64,000 bases of DNA from CBDDIP01 sp965229005 (GTDB taxonomy: Bacteria > Actinomycetota > Acidimicrobiia > Acidimicrobiales > Ilumatobacteraceae): assembly GCA_965229005.1 (NCBI GenBank), contig CBDDIP010000001.1, forward strand, positions 806,001-870,000, written 5' to 3'. Under the pieces are notes generated by a model, which worked only from the letters and a program-made list of their open reading frames with translations, was not told the DNA's origin and searched no databases. Both the position numbers and the translations under genes were made by a program. This document shows positions 33,910 to 42,778 of this stretch, piece by piece. Position 1 is the first letter of the stretch, and every line of letters begins with the position of its first letter.

Positions 33910-34263
33910 TCACCATTGGCGCTCACGCCAAAGGCGCTCGGCCGAGACGTGGAGCCACTTGCTCACGTGAACGTGGTCCAGCGAGTAGGACACCATTCGA
34001 CCGCCACACCGGTTGCGGACCAGGCCTGAGCCTCGCGAGAGCCGTGGCGTATGAGACACCGCGTCGCGGACAGGTCGACAACTGGCGGCCAGATCGCAGA
34101 CGCGCAGCTCGCCGACGTCGGCGACGGCGTACAGGATTTGCACCCTCCTCCGCAACACCGAGCGGCGCCACGGGGGCCGCGTGATCGTGAAGCGAATGAC
34201 TCCGCTCGGCGTCGTGCCTCCTCGATCTCGTACTCCTCGTTGGTGACTCGAGGGACGTCGCAC
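33910..34263 (-). pseudogene. degraded ArsR/SmtB-family regulator
   Basis: The core VQILYAVADVGELRVCDLAAS...AVSHTPRLSRGSGLVRNRCGGRMVSYSLDHVHVSKWL matches the intact ArsR at 42775-43179 (ELCVCDLAAVV, SVSHSLRLLRTAGIVRHRRSGRQIFYRLDDAHV). The first metal-site Cys is Arg and the helix before it is lost to a frame change: the adjacent frame carries DHAAPVAPLGVAEE, the expected N-terminal part, joining near the GGTGCAAATC stretch. The recognition-helix segment is also worn. It is likely dead, though a 117-residue reading frame remains. Confidence 0.65.
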
Positions 34264-34365
34264 AGGCGAACTTTTCGGGCGGGCAAGATCGGCACCTGCG
34301 AGACGTGCGGGTGATCGACGTCTTCTCCTCTCATTGGGAACGTGGGAGACGTCAGGTCCACCGGC

Positions 34366-35124
34366 TCAGCGGAAGCGGGCGGCCGTGATGCGGAGCTCGC
34401 TCTCCTCGCGGTGCATACGCTCGTCGTAGCCGACCTGACGGAACAGCTCCGCCAACGTGGCGTAGTCGCCGTAGTCGTCGACGAAGGACCCCACGTACGG
34501 GGTGATCTCCCACTCTGGGTGCTCCTGCACGAGCTGGGCATACTCGTGCTCGGCGTGATCCTCGAAGTCCGCGTTCAACCGGTAGCTCCAGCTCGGGCGT
34601 AATGCGAACAGCACCCAGGACAACTGGTAGTAGGCGAACGCGAGGATTTGCGGCACGATGCGGTGCTTGACGAAGCCGCGACGTTCGGGATCGTGCTCGA
34701 GGAGCTCCTCCAGCACGAGCAGGTGCCACTGCTCGTTGTCCTGCTCGAAGCGGCTGACTCGGACCTTGTCGAAGATGCGACGAGCGAAGTGCGGCTGCCG
34801 CGCCGTGTGCGTCACGGCGACGTACGCGACGTTCTCCCACGCCTGGTAGGGGACGCGGGCGACGAGTTCGAGGACCCGGAACTTGGCCAGCGTGCGGTGC
34901 CGCCCATAGAGAGCGTCCATCGTCGCGAAGAGGCAGCGAGCGCTCCACGAGTACCGCCGCCGGGGCGAGTCGAGGGTGATCTGTTGCTCGACTCTGAGAC
35001 GTTCAGGAGTCAGTCGCTTCATCGCACCGAATGGTGGGCGTTGCCCGATTGCGGTCGTGACGGGACCGAGATCCTGCGGCTCCGGCGAGGCTGCGGCCGC
35101 AGCAGACAAGGTTGGGTTCGTCAT
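34366..35124 (-). CDS. alternative-oxidase (AOX) family di-iron protein
   Basis: 252 residues. The di-iron ligand pattern of AOX can be followed: Glu in PYQAWENVAYVAV, ExxWH in FEQDNEQWHLLVLEELL (AOX has ENERMH), Glu in NADFEDHAEHEYAQLV (AOX LEEEAIHSY), and YDERMHREES near the end (AOX RADEAHH). Two hydrophobic stretches between suit a monotopic membrane oxidase. It would take electrons from quinol to oxygen without pumping protons. Identification is by motif spacing, not by close identity, so a different ferritin-like oxidase is possible. ATG 35124 chosen at the acid/alanine start MTNPTLSA. Confidence 0.68.
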   Translation of the reverse strand: MTNPTLSAAAAASPEPQDLGPVTTAIGQRPPFGAMKRLTPERLRVEQQITLDSPRRRYSWSARCLFATMDALYGRHRTLAKFRVLELVARVPYQAWENVAYVAVTHTARQPHFARRIFDKVRVSRFEQDNEQWHLLVLEELLEHDPERRGFVKHRIVPQILAFAYYQLSWVLFALRPSWSYRLNADFEDHAEHEYAQLVQEHPEWEITPYVGSFVDDYGDYATLAELFRQVGYDERMHREESELRITAARFR

Positions 35125-35384
35125 GCCTCCAGTCTCACGGGAGAACGCCGAGAACCTCCGGCGACCTGGGTCACGTGGCACGTCGGCGCCAGGTCGGAAT
35201 GAGCTGGAGCCATCCGGTAGAACTCGGCCGAGGGGCGGGCATCGTTCCGAGGTCCTCGGTGGATGAGGCGCGACCGCACGGGACTGGCCAACTGCAAGAG
35301 TTTGCAGATGATCGAGTGGCTGACCGCGGCGCGGCACGCCATGCTTTCACCGTGCCTGTTGTGCGCAGTGTCGGCGTCTCGCCG

Positions 35385-36119
35385 ATGAGCATGCAACCGG
35401 GGGGTCCAGCCGAGCGGCCGACTCCGGCGAACCCGTTGCTCGACGAGTACCACCGTGTGATGGCGAACGGCACCGGAGTGGACGACACACGTGAGCAACT
35501 GATCCAGACATACGGGTTCGGGATACCGACCGCGGAAGCGATACAAGCAATCCGGCGATGGTCGCCGGCCGGAGTTGTCGAGATCGGGGCCGGCACCGGC
35601 TACTGGGCGCACCTGCTCCACCAGCGAGAGATCGACGTCGTGGCGTTCGACGTCGAACCGGCACCCTCGTCGCAGAGTGCGTGGTTCGCCGGAACACGGC
35701 CCTGGCATCCGGTGCACCGTGGCGATCACGGGCACGCCGGTCATCACCCGGCGCGCACTCTGTTGATCGTCTGGCCGACCAAGAACGAGACCTGGGCCGC
35801 TGAGGCTCTTCAGCTCTACCATGTTGCTGGTGGCGAGTGTTTCGTCTACGTGGGTGAGGGTCCGGGCGGTCGCACCGGTGACGACGTGTTCCACGCGCGC
35901 CTCGGCGAGCTCACCGCGTGCGCCCAATGTCGATACGGGTCCATGACATCACCCTGCATCTGTTCGGTCGACGCCCTGTGGCAGCGGGCCGAGGACATCT
36001 CCCTCCCCCATTGGCCACACTGTGACGACAACCTCCACATCTACATCAGGCGAGCGCACCCAACATCACCACGGGCCAGGCGAACGAGGTGGGGCGGTCG
36101 TCGACCCTGGCAGCGTTGA
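35385..36119 (+). CDS. class I SAM-dependent methyltransferase-like protein
   Basis: 244 residues from ATG 35385. The SAM-binding loop GVVEIGAGTGYWAHLL (about 64-79) and the acidic end of strand 2 VVAFDVEPAP are clear. The rest (LLIVWPTKNETWAAEALQLYHVAGGECFVYVGEGPGG) fits a Rossmann methyltransferase of an uncharacterised group. GTG codons at 35352 and 35361 could extend it. The basic C-terminus is unusual and may have been altered by indels. Substrate unknown. Confidence 0.65.
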   Translation: MSMQPGGPAERPTPANPLLDEYHRVMANGTGVDDTREQLIQTYGFGIPTAEAIQAIRRWSPAGVVEIGAGTGYWAHLLHQREIDVVAFDVEPAPSSQSAWFAGTRPWHPVHRGDHGHAGHHPARTLLIVWPTKNETWAAEALQLYHVAGGECFVYVGEGPGGRTGDDVFHARLGELTACAQCRYGSMTSPCICSVDALWQRAEDISLPHWPHCDDNLHIYIRRAHPTSPRARRTRWGGRRPWQR

Positions 36120-36286
36120 GCCGTGATCGACGCGCCTACACGCACTCGCAGCGCGACCCAGCCGAGCTCCACTCTTTCGGTGTGCCACTCGCGTCAATCC
36201 CGAGTTCAGTGGAAGGTGCCGCCATGATGGTGGAGCACGTCGATAGGCCGAGACGGTGGGTTCACCGACATCGATCTGCGCGGCCC

Positions 36287-36477
36287 TCAGATGGATGTGG
36301 TCGAGTGCTCAAAGCCCTTCGGTTCGATCTGGATCGTTGCGTGCACCACCTTGTATCGCTCGACGAGGGTGGTGTGGAGTCCCGTGAGGACGGACTTGAG
36401 GTCGGCGTCGTCGTCGATGAAGACGTGAGCTGCGGCGGCGTCGAGACCGGATGTCACGGTCCACACGTGGAGGTCGT
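36287..36477 (-). pseudogene. C-terminal fragment of a CDF cation exporter
   Basis: About 190 bp that match the last 63 codons of the CDF gene at 39082-39978 at high identity by eye, including DLHVWTVTSGLDAAAAHVFI and the ending TTSI plus stop. There is no upstream part of the gene. It is what remains of a second CDF exporter after deletion. The flanking 36120-36286 and 36478-36526 hold nothing I can support. Confidence 0.8.
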
Positions 36478-36526
36478 TCCTCGTCAGCGTCGCCGCAGCT
36501 GCTATGGCCCGTCGAGCAACCTCGCG

Positions 36527-36901
36527 TCAGTCCGACAGCGAGCGGATGTACGCCACGATCTCGCGGATCTCCTCGTCGCTCAGCGAGTTTTCGGGCATCT
36601 TCACACTGAACCTCGCGACGATCTTGGTGCTCGGATTGCGAATCGATTCGAACAAGTAGGCGTCGTCGGCGGTGACGACCGAACCAACCGTCAATTCGAC
36701 CTCAGATCCGGCCAGCCCGATCCAGCTCGGACCGAGGGCCCCCTGAAAGGAGCCCCCATGGCAGCTCGCGCAGCCGGCATTGCGGGCGATCGATTCACCA
36801 CGTCCCGATCCGCTCGACGCCGTCGAGTTCGGCGGGTCGTCACCACCGCAGGCGACGAGCAGCACCGCAGTCATCGCGGCCACCACGAAGAGTCGAGCCA
36901 T
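36527..36901 (-). CDS. c-type cytochrome lipoprotein
   Basis: 124 residues. Signal with lipobox LLVAC (Cys18), low-complexity linker, then a heme-binding CASCH at 44-48 and a probable axial Met in VKMPENSLSDEEI, typical of small class I cytochromes c (Cytochrome_CBB3-like). Membrane-tethered electron carrier outside the cell. It may work with the AOX-like protein or another oxidase, but this is inference from proximity. Confidence 0.85.
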   Translation of the reverse strand: MARLFVVAAMTAVLLVACGGDDPPNSTASSGSGRGESIARNAGCASCHGGSFQGALGPSWIGLAGSEVELTVGSVVTADDAYLFESIRNPSTKIVARFSVKMPENSLSDEEIREIVAYIRSLSD

Positions 36902-37155
36902 AACCCACAGGTCGCCTCACAGAACAGCGGAGTTCCTCGCGAGGCAAGAAACGAATCTGCTGGAACGGCAACGACCATCGATCACCGATGCGACAACACC
37001 CTCGATCGCAATCCGTCGACCATCGCAGTGCGGCACGACCGAGCATTGTCAGGGACGCCCACAGACGCCCCGTGTGCCGCTCGGTCGCGATCGTCGGTCA
37101 CGTCGACAGCGGCGTCTTGCGATCGCAGGCACACGACGCACGCGGAGCAACAGCT
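36902..37155. other. non-coding stretch
   Basis: No reading frame here looks like a protein and no RNA, hairpin or repeat stands out. Together with 37348-37543 it surrounds a small gene fragment, which suggests decayed sequence inside the island. Confidence 0.5.
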
Positions 37156-37347
37156 TCAACGGGCGCCACGTAGGACCTGGACCGACAAGCCGTCACAGCA
37201 CGCCGCCGGCCGCAGACGGTCCGATCCGGCGGGGCCCGGGGCCCCGCTGCCGTCGTCGCTCGCGCACCCGGCGGCGAGCATGCCCCTGAGCGCGGCGAGG
37301 CCAGCCCCGAGCCCGCCGAGGAAGCGTCGCCGCCCGATTGGTGTCAT
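37156..37347 (-). CDS. Tat-signal lipoprotein fragment
   Basis: 63 residues starting MTPIGRRRFLGGLGAGLAAL and continuing to LAAGCASDD: a twin-arginine signal (RRRFLGG) with a lipobox LAAGC. Only about 35 residues follow before the stop, too few for a known Tat lipoprotein, so this is likely the 5' end of a truncated gene, though a very small lipoprotein cannot be excluded. Confidence 0.45.
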   Translation of the reverse strand: MTPIGRRRFLGGLGAGLAALRGMLAAGCASDDGSGAPGPAGSDRLRPAACCDGLSVQVLRGAR

Positions 37348-37543
37348 CGGGGTGCCGCAACCGGGGAGTCTGGGCCGGCATCGGCGCCCGGGCCGCTCGT
37401 TCGGCCCCTGACATGTCGCAACGCTCGCAGCCGGAGCGCGTGGGACACCGACGTCTCCGGCCCACGTCAACCAACGAAGACCGCACACGAGCAGTTCACC
37501 GACTGGCCTGACGACTGCCGGAGGACTACCGTCGATCCTCGTC

Positions 37544-38215
37544 ATGAAACCGCAACATTTGCGAGCGCCTCGCCGAGCGCCTCGCCGAGCGACGCGTCCA
37601 CGCGCGCCTGCAGCGAGCCGACGAACAGCGTGGATGGTGATGGGCGCGCTGACCGGTGTGTTCTTTTGTATCGATGGCAGTTCAATCCGCGCAGCCGACC
37701 CGGCACCGACCATTGCCGTCGTGACTCTCAGTCAGGCCGCCGATGCCAGCGAACCCGCGGTGCGCGTTGGCCGGACAGGCTCGATCCAGTTCCCAATGGC
37801 CACGTTGCCTCGATGCGATGTGCTGGACAGCTTCGGCGATGCGCGATCCGGCGGGCGCTCCCACGAAGGCGTTGACATCCTGAGCACTCTCGGCCAGGAG
37901 ATCTATGCGGTCGCCGATGGCACGCTCGTCGAGCAGTATGCCGTCGGCGGCACGAGCTCGTCCCTTTCCGGAAACGCGTGGAAGCTCCGCACCAGGCAAG
38001 GCGACATCTTCTTCTACGCGCACATGTCCAGCTTCGCGAGCGGCCTCACGATCGGTTCGAGCGTGACCCGCGGTCAAATGATCGGCTACGTCGGGGATAC
38101 GGGCAATGCTGGACCGAACAACTTCCATCTCCACTTCGAATATCACCCCGGCGGCGGCGCCGCCGCCAACAGTCTGCCGTTGCTTCAACTGCCCAGCGGC
38201 TGCCGCGTTTTCTGA
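37544..38215 (+). CDS. M23 family peptidase (LytM-like)
   Basis: 223 residues. A basic N-terminus and a hydrophobic signal (AWMVMGALTGVFFCIDGSS) lead to a lysostaphin-type domain: zinc ligands in GRSHEGVDI (HxxxD) and NNFHLHFEYH (HxH). The core GQEIYAVADGTLVEQY...MIGYVGDTGNAGP is typical. Cuts peptidoglycan cross-bridges or acts as an activator. Second cell-wall hydrolase in the island. Confidence 0.87.
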   Translation: MKPQHLRAPRRAPRRATRPRAPAASRRTAWMVMGALTGVFFCIDGSSIRAADPAPTIAVVTLSQAADASEPAVRVGRTGSIQFPMATLPRCDVLDSFGDARSGGRSHEGVDILSTLGQEIYAVADGTLVEQYAVGGTSSSLSGNAWKLRTRQGDIFFYAHMSSFASGLTIGSSVTRGQMIGYVGDTGNAGPNNFHLHFEYHPGGGAAANSLPLLQLPSGCRVF

Positions 38216-38304
38216 CCGAACCCTCGCTCCCGGCCACAGTAGGGCAATGCCCAGGTCGCGCTGCCGGTCGGGGTTCGACCACTGCGGTGTGCGCGAATCC
38301 GCCA

Positions 38305-38922
38305 CTACGACTGGCCATCCGCGAATAGCGGCGGACTCCCGGCGGTCTGGGGACCGTGCGCGGCGGCTGCGGAACCTGGGCGGGTCAGCCAACGGGCCTG
38401 AAGGGCAATACCGAGCAGGCCGACTGACAGTGCTCCGAGCGCTGGGTTGCAGGGGGCGGAAGTACTCGGCGGCGCCGGTCGTACCGAGGGCAAGTAGGAC
38501 GAGTCTGTTGCACAGCGGGCAACTGGCCGCCAGGAAGGAGAGTGCCCCTCCGGCTCCAGCACGGCCGCCGACACGACACGACTCGGCCACGGCACAAGAT
38601 AGGTGGCAGCCAACGGACCGAACAGGACGGCGGGGATGACGAGCGACGCGATGTTCCAACCGTCAGCACTGAGCTTTCGGGCGAAGAACGGGCTCGGCAT
38701 GCCGGCCGTGAGGATCCCGACGATCAGGATGTAGGCGACCGTGGACAGCACGCCGAGCACGGTGAACCAAACCCACGGCGTTTCGGCCGAACCCGACACT
38801 TCGAGTTCCGACCGCGCGGCGACTGCTCGCTGATCGCAACCGCATTCGTCGGCGGGTCCACACACGCCGTCGGTCGCGCACACAGCCGACGTCGGAGAGT
38901 CGGTCGGGCGGGTCACTTTCAT
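38305..38922 (-). pseudogene. membrane protein gene with two compensating frameshifts
   Basis: The frame starting at ATG 38922 (SD AGGAGAG) gives a cysteine-rich start (CATDGVCGPADECGCD), two membrane helices and LFGPLAATYLVPW, then turns to nonsense-like sequence, then back to ALGALSVGLLGIALQARWL. Over the middle (about 38450-38570) the neighbouring frame reads GGRAGAGGALSFLAASCPLCN then RLVLLALGTTGAAEYFRPLQP, clearly the real protein with a membrane CPxCN motif. One base lost near 38572 and one gained near 38447 explain this. Likely a metal or thiol membrane protein of the island. It sits behind a MerR-type promoter. Confidence 0.7.
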
Positions 38923-38965
38923 TCGTCCACTCTCCTGGCGGCGTCGTTCGTTCGACGCATGTCTG

Positions 38966-38996
38966 AACGTACGCCTTCCACCAACATGAAGGTCAA
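38966..38996 (-). promoter_or_regulatory. MerR-type promoter with 19-bp spacer
   Basis: On the minus strand: TTGACC (-35, plus-strand 38991-38996), a 19-base spacer containing the dyad CCTTC-N9-GAAGG, then TACGTT (-10, 38966-38971). A 19-bp spacer with a dyad between the boxes is the hallmark of metal-responsive MerR promoters. It drives the broken membrane-protein gene (38922), with a leader of about 37 nt. Confidence 0.7.
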
Positions 38997-39081
38997 GCGC
39001 CCCACGTGTCGTTGGCGCAACGCCGCGGACTGCAATGCGGTTTGACCAGCGCGGTTCCCATCGTTCGAGGCAGGGGAGATC

Positions 39082-39978
39082 TCAAATGGATGTCGTCGGG
39101 TGCACGAAGCCGGCGGGTTCGATCTGAATCGTTGCGTGCACGACCTGGTATCGCTCGGCGAGGGTCGTGTGGAGTCCTGTCAGGACCGACCTGAGGTCGG
39201 CGTCGTCGTCGATGAAGACGTGAGCGGCGGCGGCGTCGAGGCCGGATGTCAGGGTCCACACGTGGAGGTCGTGGATCGCGGCCACTCCTTCCTGGGAGGC
39301 GAGTTCGGCGCGTACTTCGTCGATATCCATGCCGGGTGGTGCTGCTTCCATCAGCACTCGGACGGCTTGGGCGGTGAGTCGCCAGGTGCGCGGCAGGATG
39401 AACAGCCCGATGGCTGCGCCGATGAGCGGGTCGGCGTAGGTCCAGCCTGTCAGTGCGACGATGATTGCGGCGATGATGACACCGATTGATCCGAGGAGGT
39501 CGGAGAGGACTTCGAAGAAGGCGCCTTTGACGTTGATGCTCTCTTTGGCGCCGGCGGTGAGCAGCTTGAAGCTGATCAGGTTGACGATGAGTCCGGCGAT
39601 GGCGACGATCAGCATTGCGCCGCTGGTGACAGCTTCGGGGTTGCGGACGCGTTGCCACGCTTCGTAGAGGATGTAGATCGCGACGGCGAACAGCAGCGCC
39701 CCGTTGGCCAGCGCGGCGAGGATCTCGAGGCGGTAGGTGCCGAACGTGCGGTGTGTCGGTGCTGTCCGCTTGGCGAGTTGCACGGCGGCGAGTGCCATGC
39801 CGAGGCCGAGCACGTCGGTACCCATGTGCAAAGCGTCGGACAGCAACGCGACGGACCCCGACGCGAGGCCGGCGACCACCTCGACGATCATGAACGTGGC
39901 GGTCAACCCGAACGCGATCAGGAGCGGTCGTTGGTGCCGGCCTGCTGCCGACAGGGCGATGGCGCTGTCGCTGCTCAT
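39082..39978 (-). CDS. CDF family cation exporter (CzcD-like)
   Basis: 298 residues with six membrane helices and the C-terminal cytoplasmic domain (HDLHVWTLTSG...VVHATIQIEP). Helix 2 carries SDALHMGTDV (HxxxD). Helix 5 has EVLSD where many CDFs have HxxxD, so one metal ligand is Glu. It exports Zn/Cd/Co-type ions against protons. Last gene of the ArsR-ATPase-zinc ribbon-CDF operon, 6 bp after the zinc-ribbon gene. Confidence 0.9.
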   Translation of the reverse strand: MSSDSAIALSAAGRHQRPLLIAFGLTATFMIVEVVAGLASGSVALLSDALHMGTDVLGLGMALAAVQLAKRTAPTHRTFGTYRLEILAALANGALLFAVAIYILYEAWQRVRNPEAVTSGAMLIVAIAGLIVNLISFKLLTAGAKESINVKGAFFEVLSDLLGSIGVIIAAIIVALTGWTYADPLIGAAIGLFILPRTWRLTAQAVRVLMEAAPPGMDIDEVRAELASQEGVAAIHDLHVWTLTSGLDAAAAHVFIDDDADLRSVLTGLHTTLAERYQVVHATIQIEPAGFVHPTTSI

Positions 39979-39984
39979 CGTTGG

Positions 39985-40293
39985 TCAGTCGAACAGTTCG
40001 CCGAGGAAACCCCGTTTGCGCTTGCCGCCGTGTTTCGACCCGTGGCTTGAGTCGCCGTGATGGCCACCTTGATCGCCGGAGCGGTAACCGGTCTGCTCAG
40101 GGGTGGGCGGGGGCATTGGGGGGCGTTCGTAGCGTTGCTCTTCAGCGTCGATCAGACGTTCCAGTTCGCCGCGGTCGAGGAAGATCCCACGGCATTCCAC
40201 GCATTGGTCGATCGTGACACCATTGCGTTCGTAGGTGCGCATGGCGCCTTGGCACTTTGGGCAGATCAGTGTCGAGACGGGCGAGTCAGTCAT
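39985..40293 (-). CDS. TFIIB-type zinc-ribbon protein
   Basis: 102 residues. LICPKCQGAMRTYERNGVTIDQCVECRGIFLDRGELERLI is the zf-TFIIB family pattern with two CxxC pairs. A His/Gly-rich tail (GHHGDSSHGSKHGG) and GFLGELFD end follow. Role unknown, but its place between two metal exporters and its His-rich tail suggest metal binding. Starts 8 bp inside the end of the ATPase gene. Confidence 0.85.
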   Translation of the reverse strand: MTDSPVSTLICPKCQGAMRTYERNGVTIDQCVECRGIFLDRGELERLIDAEEQRYERPPMPPPTPEQTGYRSGDQGGHHGDSSHGSKHGGKRKRGFLGELFD

Positions 40294-42778
40294 TGGGTGA
40301 GCTCCTTTGGAGGTTGGTATCTGGGTTGTTCTTGCGGTAACCGAGCAGTCGCAACGCGTTGCCGACGACGACGAGTGTGGAGCCCTCGTGGAACACGACC
40401 GCGGGGCCGATGCCGACGAACCCGACGATCGTCGCGGGGATGAGGAAGGCGACCATGCCGAGGCTGAGATACAGGTTCTGGCGGATGATCGCGCTGGCCT
40501 TGCGGCTGAGGCCGATGACGATGGGGAGCTTGGTGAGATCGTCGCCCATCAGCGCGATGTCCGCTGTTTCGAGTGCGACATCGGAGCCGGCGGCTCCCAT
40601 CGCGATGCCAACCGTGGCGTGGGCGAGCGCGGGAGCGTCGTTGACGCCGTCGCCGACCATCGCAACCTTGCCTTCCTCGGTGCGGAGCCGTTCGATGGCG
40701 GCGACTTTGTCCTCGGGCATCAGGTCACCCCAGGCGTCGGTCAAGCCGACCTGCCGGGCGATCGACTCTGCGACGAGTTGGTGATCGCCCGAGAGCATAA
40801 CGGCGCGCCGAATGCCAACTCCCTGCAGGGCCGCAATCGCGTCGCGGGCATCCGGTCGGGGTGTGTCCATCAGGCCGATCACACCGAGGAACTGTTCGCC
40901 TTGTTTGACGATCATGATCGTGCGACCCGAGGCCTGCAACTCGTCGAGCTGGGCTGTGATCGCCGGATCGATGCCACCGTTGTCCTCGAACAGCGCGGCG
41001 TTGCCGATCAGCACCTCCTGACCGTCGACGATCGCACGCACGCCGCGCCCGGTGATCGCCGTGACTGCGCTCGCCTCTGGCGTAGCTCGCGAACCGAGGC
41101 GTTCCCTGCCGTCGCGAACGATCGCTCCGGCAAGCGGATGATCGCTGCGCGACTCGACAGCGACTGCAACCGAGAGCAAATCCAGTTCATCGACGCCAGC
41201 GGCCGGTGTGATGTCGGTCAGCCGGGGGCGGCCCTCGGTGAGCGTTCCGGTCTTGTCGAACGCGATGGCGCGGAGGGTGCCGAGATTCTCGAGTGGCCCA
41301 CCACCTTTGACGAGCACGCCGAGCTGACCTGCCCGGGCGACGGCGGCCAAGACGGCGCTCGGTGTCGCGATCGCCAACGCACACGGGCTCGCCGCAACCA
41401 GCACCGCCATCGCCCGGTAGAAAGACTCCGCCCACGACGACCCAACGAGCGGACCGACGACGAGGACGACGACGACCAATGCGATCACGGCGGGCACGAA
41501 GATGCGTTCGAATCGGTCGGTGAACCGCTGCGTCGGCGACGCCTGGGTCTCGGCTTCCCGAACCATTTTGGCCAGCTTGGCGACGGTCGAGTCGCCGGAC
41601 AGCCGGGTGACCTGCAAATCCAGTTGCCCGGCGCCGTTGATCGTGCCCGAGAACAGTCGCGACGCAGCGGCCACCCGGTCGGGATCGGCGAGCGCTGCGG
41701 GCGCGTCGGCCACCGGGATCTTGTCGACCGGGATGCTCTCACCGGTCAGTGGCGCCTGGTTGACACTGCTCGTGCCGGCGATGACGAACCCGTCGGCCGG
41801 GATGCGTTCGTTCGGCTTGATCACGACGATGTCACCCAACCGCAGTTGCTCGACGGGCACTTCGCGCTCGCCGACGTCGTCGCGCACGATCGCCGTGCTC
41901 GGCGCAAGTTCCGCCAGCGCCTCGATCGCCCTCCGAGCGCGACCCATCGCGTAGCCCTCAAGCGCGTGGCCGATGCTGAACAGCGCCAACAGCAGCGCCC
42001 CCTCTTCCCACTTGCCCAGTGCTGCCGCGCCTGCTGCCGCGACGAGCATCAAGAAGTCGATCTCGAACCTGCCGTTGCGGATGCTCTCGATCGCTTCCCG
42101 CAACGTGAAGTAACCACCGAACAGACCGGCAACGATGAACGTCGCCGTGAGCACGCCATCACCGGCCGCGCCGGTGACGTCCAGCAAGAAACCCGTCACC
42201 CACAACACCCCGGAGGCGATCGCGAAGATCAGCTCGCTGCGTTCACCGAACGGGCCGCCATGGTTGTGCTCACCCCCCTCATGGCCATCATCTCCACCCG
42301 CGTGGTCATGGCCGGCGTGATCGTCCCGATCGGCATCCCGGACGGTGACATCGTGCTTCGCGAGCAGTTCGCGCAACCGTGCTTCGTCGACACGGGAGCG
42401 ATCGAACTCGATCCGCACCAATCCAACCGCTACTTCGGCCTCGGCGACACCGTCGATCCGGCGGAGCGCTTCCGCCACGGTTCGGGCCTTGCGGACGTGG
42501 TTGACCCCGGACACCGACCACAGCACGTGCCGGAACTGCTCGGTCAGCGACGCTCCCGCTGACTCGGCCAGAGTGCGAATTCGTGCGACGTTCGTCGTCG
42601 CTGGGTCGTAGTGCATGCACAACCGGGCTGGCGCACCGTCGGCTGCGTCAACGAGGTGGACCCGGTCAAGACCGGGCGAGCCGGTCAACGTGGTCGTCAG
42701 CCGCTGCACACACTGGTCGCGTCCATCGAGCGCGTCCGGCAGCAACACCGGCAGGTCGAGCACCAGCTTCTCGCTCAC
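40286..42778 (-). CDS. P1B-4-type metal-transporting ATPase
   Basis: 830 residues. Phosphorylation site DKTGT at 508-512, SDHPLAG HP-locus, GDGVNDAPALAHA hinge. The membrane metal motif is SPC (about 464-466), not CPC, and the last helix pair has HEGST (about 797-801): together these define the P1B-4 group (Co, Zn, Fe, sometimes Cd). The N-terminal HMA-like domain lacks its CxxC (SVSGVNHVRKA), and a His/Asp/Gly-rich stretch at 150-176 probably binds metal. Start is GTG 42778, overlapping the arsR stop (GTGA). Confidence 0.9.
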   Translation of the reverse strand: MSEKLVLDLPVLLPDALDGRDQCVQRLTTTLTGSPGLDRVHLVDAADGAPARLCMHYDPATTNVARIRTLAESAGASLTEQFRHVLWSVSGVNHVRKARTVAEALRRIDGVAEAEVAVGLVRIEFDRSRVDEARLRELLAKHDVTVRDADRDDHAGHDHAGGDDGHEGGEHNHGGPFGERSELIFAIASGVLWVTGFLLDVTGAAGDGVLTATFIVAGLFGGYFTLREAIESIRNGRFEIDFLMLVAAAGAAALGKWEEGALLLALFSIGHALEGYAMGRARRAIEALAELAPSTAIVRDDVGEREVPVEQLRLGDIVVIKPNERIPADGFVIAGTSSVNQAPLTGESIPVDKIPVADAPAALADPDRVAAASRLFSGTINGAGQLDLQVTRLSGDSTVAKLAKMVREAETQASPTQRFTDRFERIFVPAVIALVVVVLVVGPLVGSSWAESFYRAMAVLVAASPCALAIATPSAVLAAVARAGQLGVLVKGGGPLENLGTLRAIAFDKTGTLTEGRPRLTDITPAAGVDELDLLSVAVAVESRSDHPLAGAIVRDGRERLGSRATPEASAVTAITGRGVRAIVDGQEVLIGNAALFEDNGGIDPAITAQLDELQASGRTIMIVKQGEQFLGVIGLMDTPRPDARDAIAALQGVGIRRAVMLSGDHQLVAESIARQVGLTDAWGDLMPEDKVAAIERLRTEEGKVAMVGDGVNDAPALAHATVGIAMGAAGSDVALETADIALMGDDLTKLPIVIGLSRKASAIIRQNLYLSLGMVAFLIPATIVGFVGIGPAVVFHEGSTLVVVGNALRLLGYRKNNPDTNLQRSSPND

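Noticed and set aside
36840..37046. Short Cys/Arg-rich minus-strand frame
   Set aside because: No start signal, no motif and composition typical of chance frames.
40307..42562. Very long plus-strand frame opposite the metal ATPase
   Set aside because: Antisense shadow of the P1B-4 ATPase; composition is Arg/Asp/Gln-rich with no domain.
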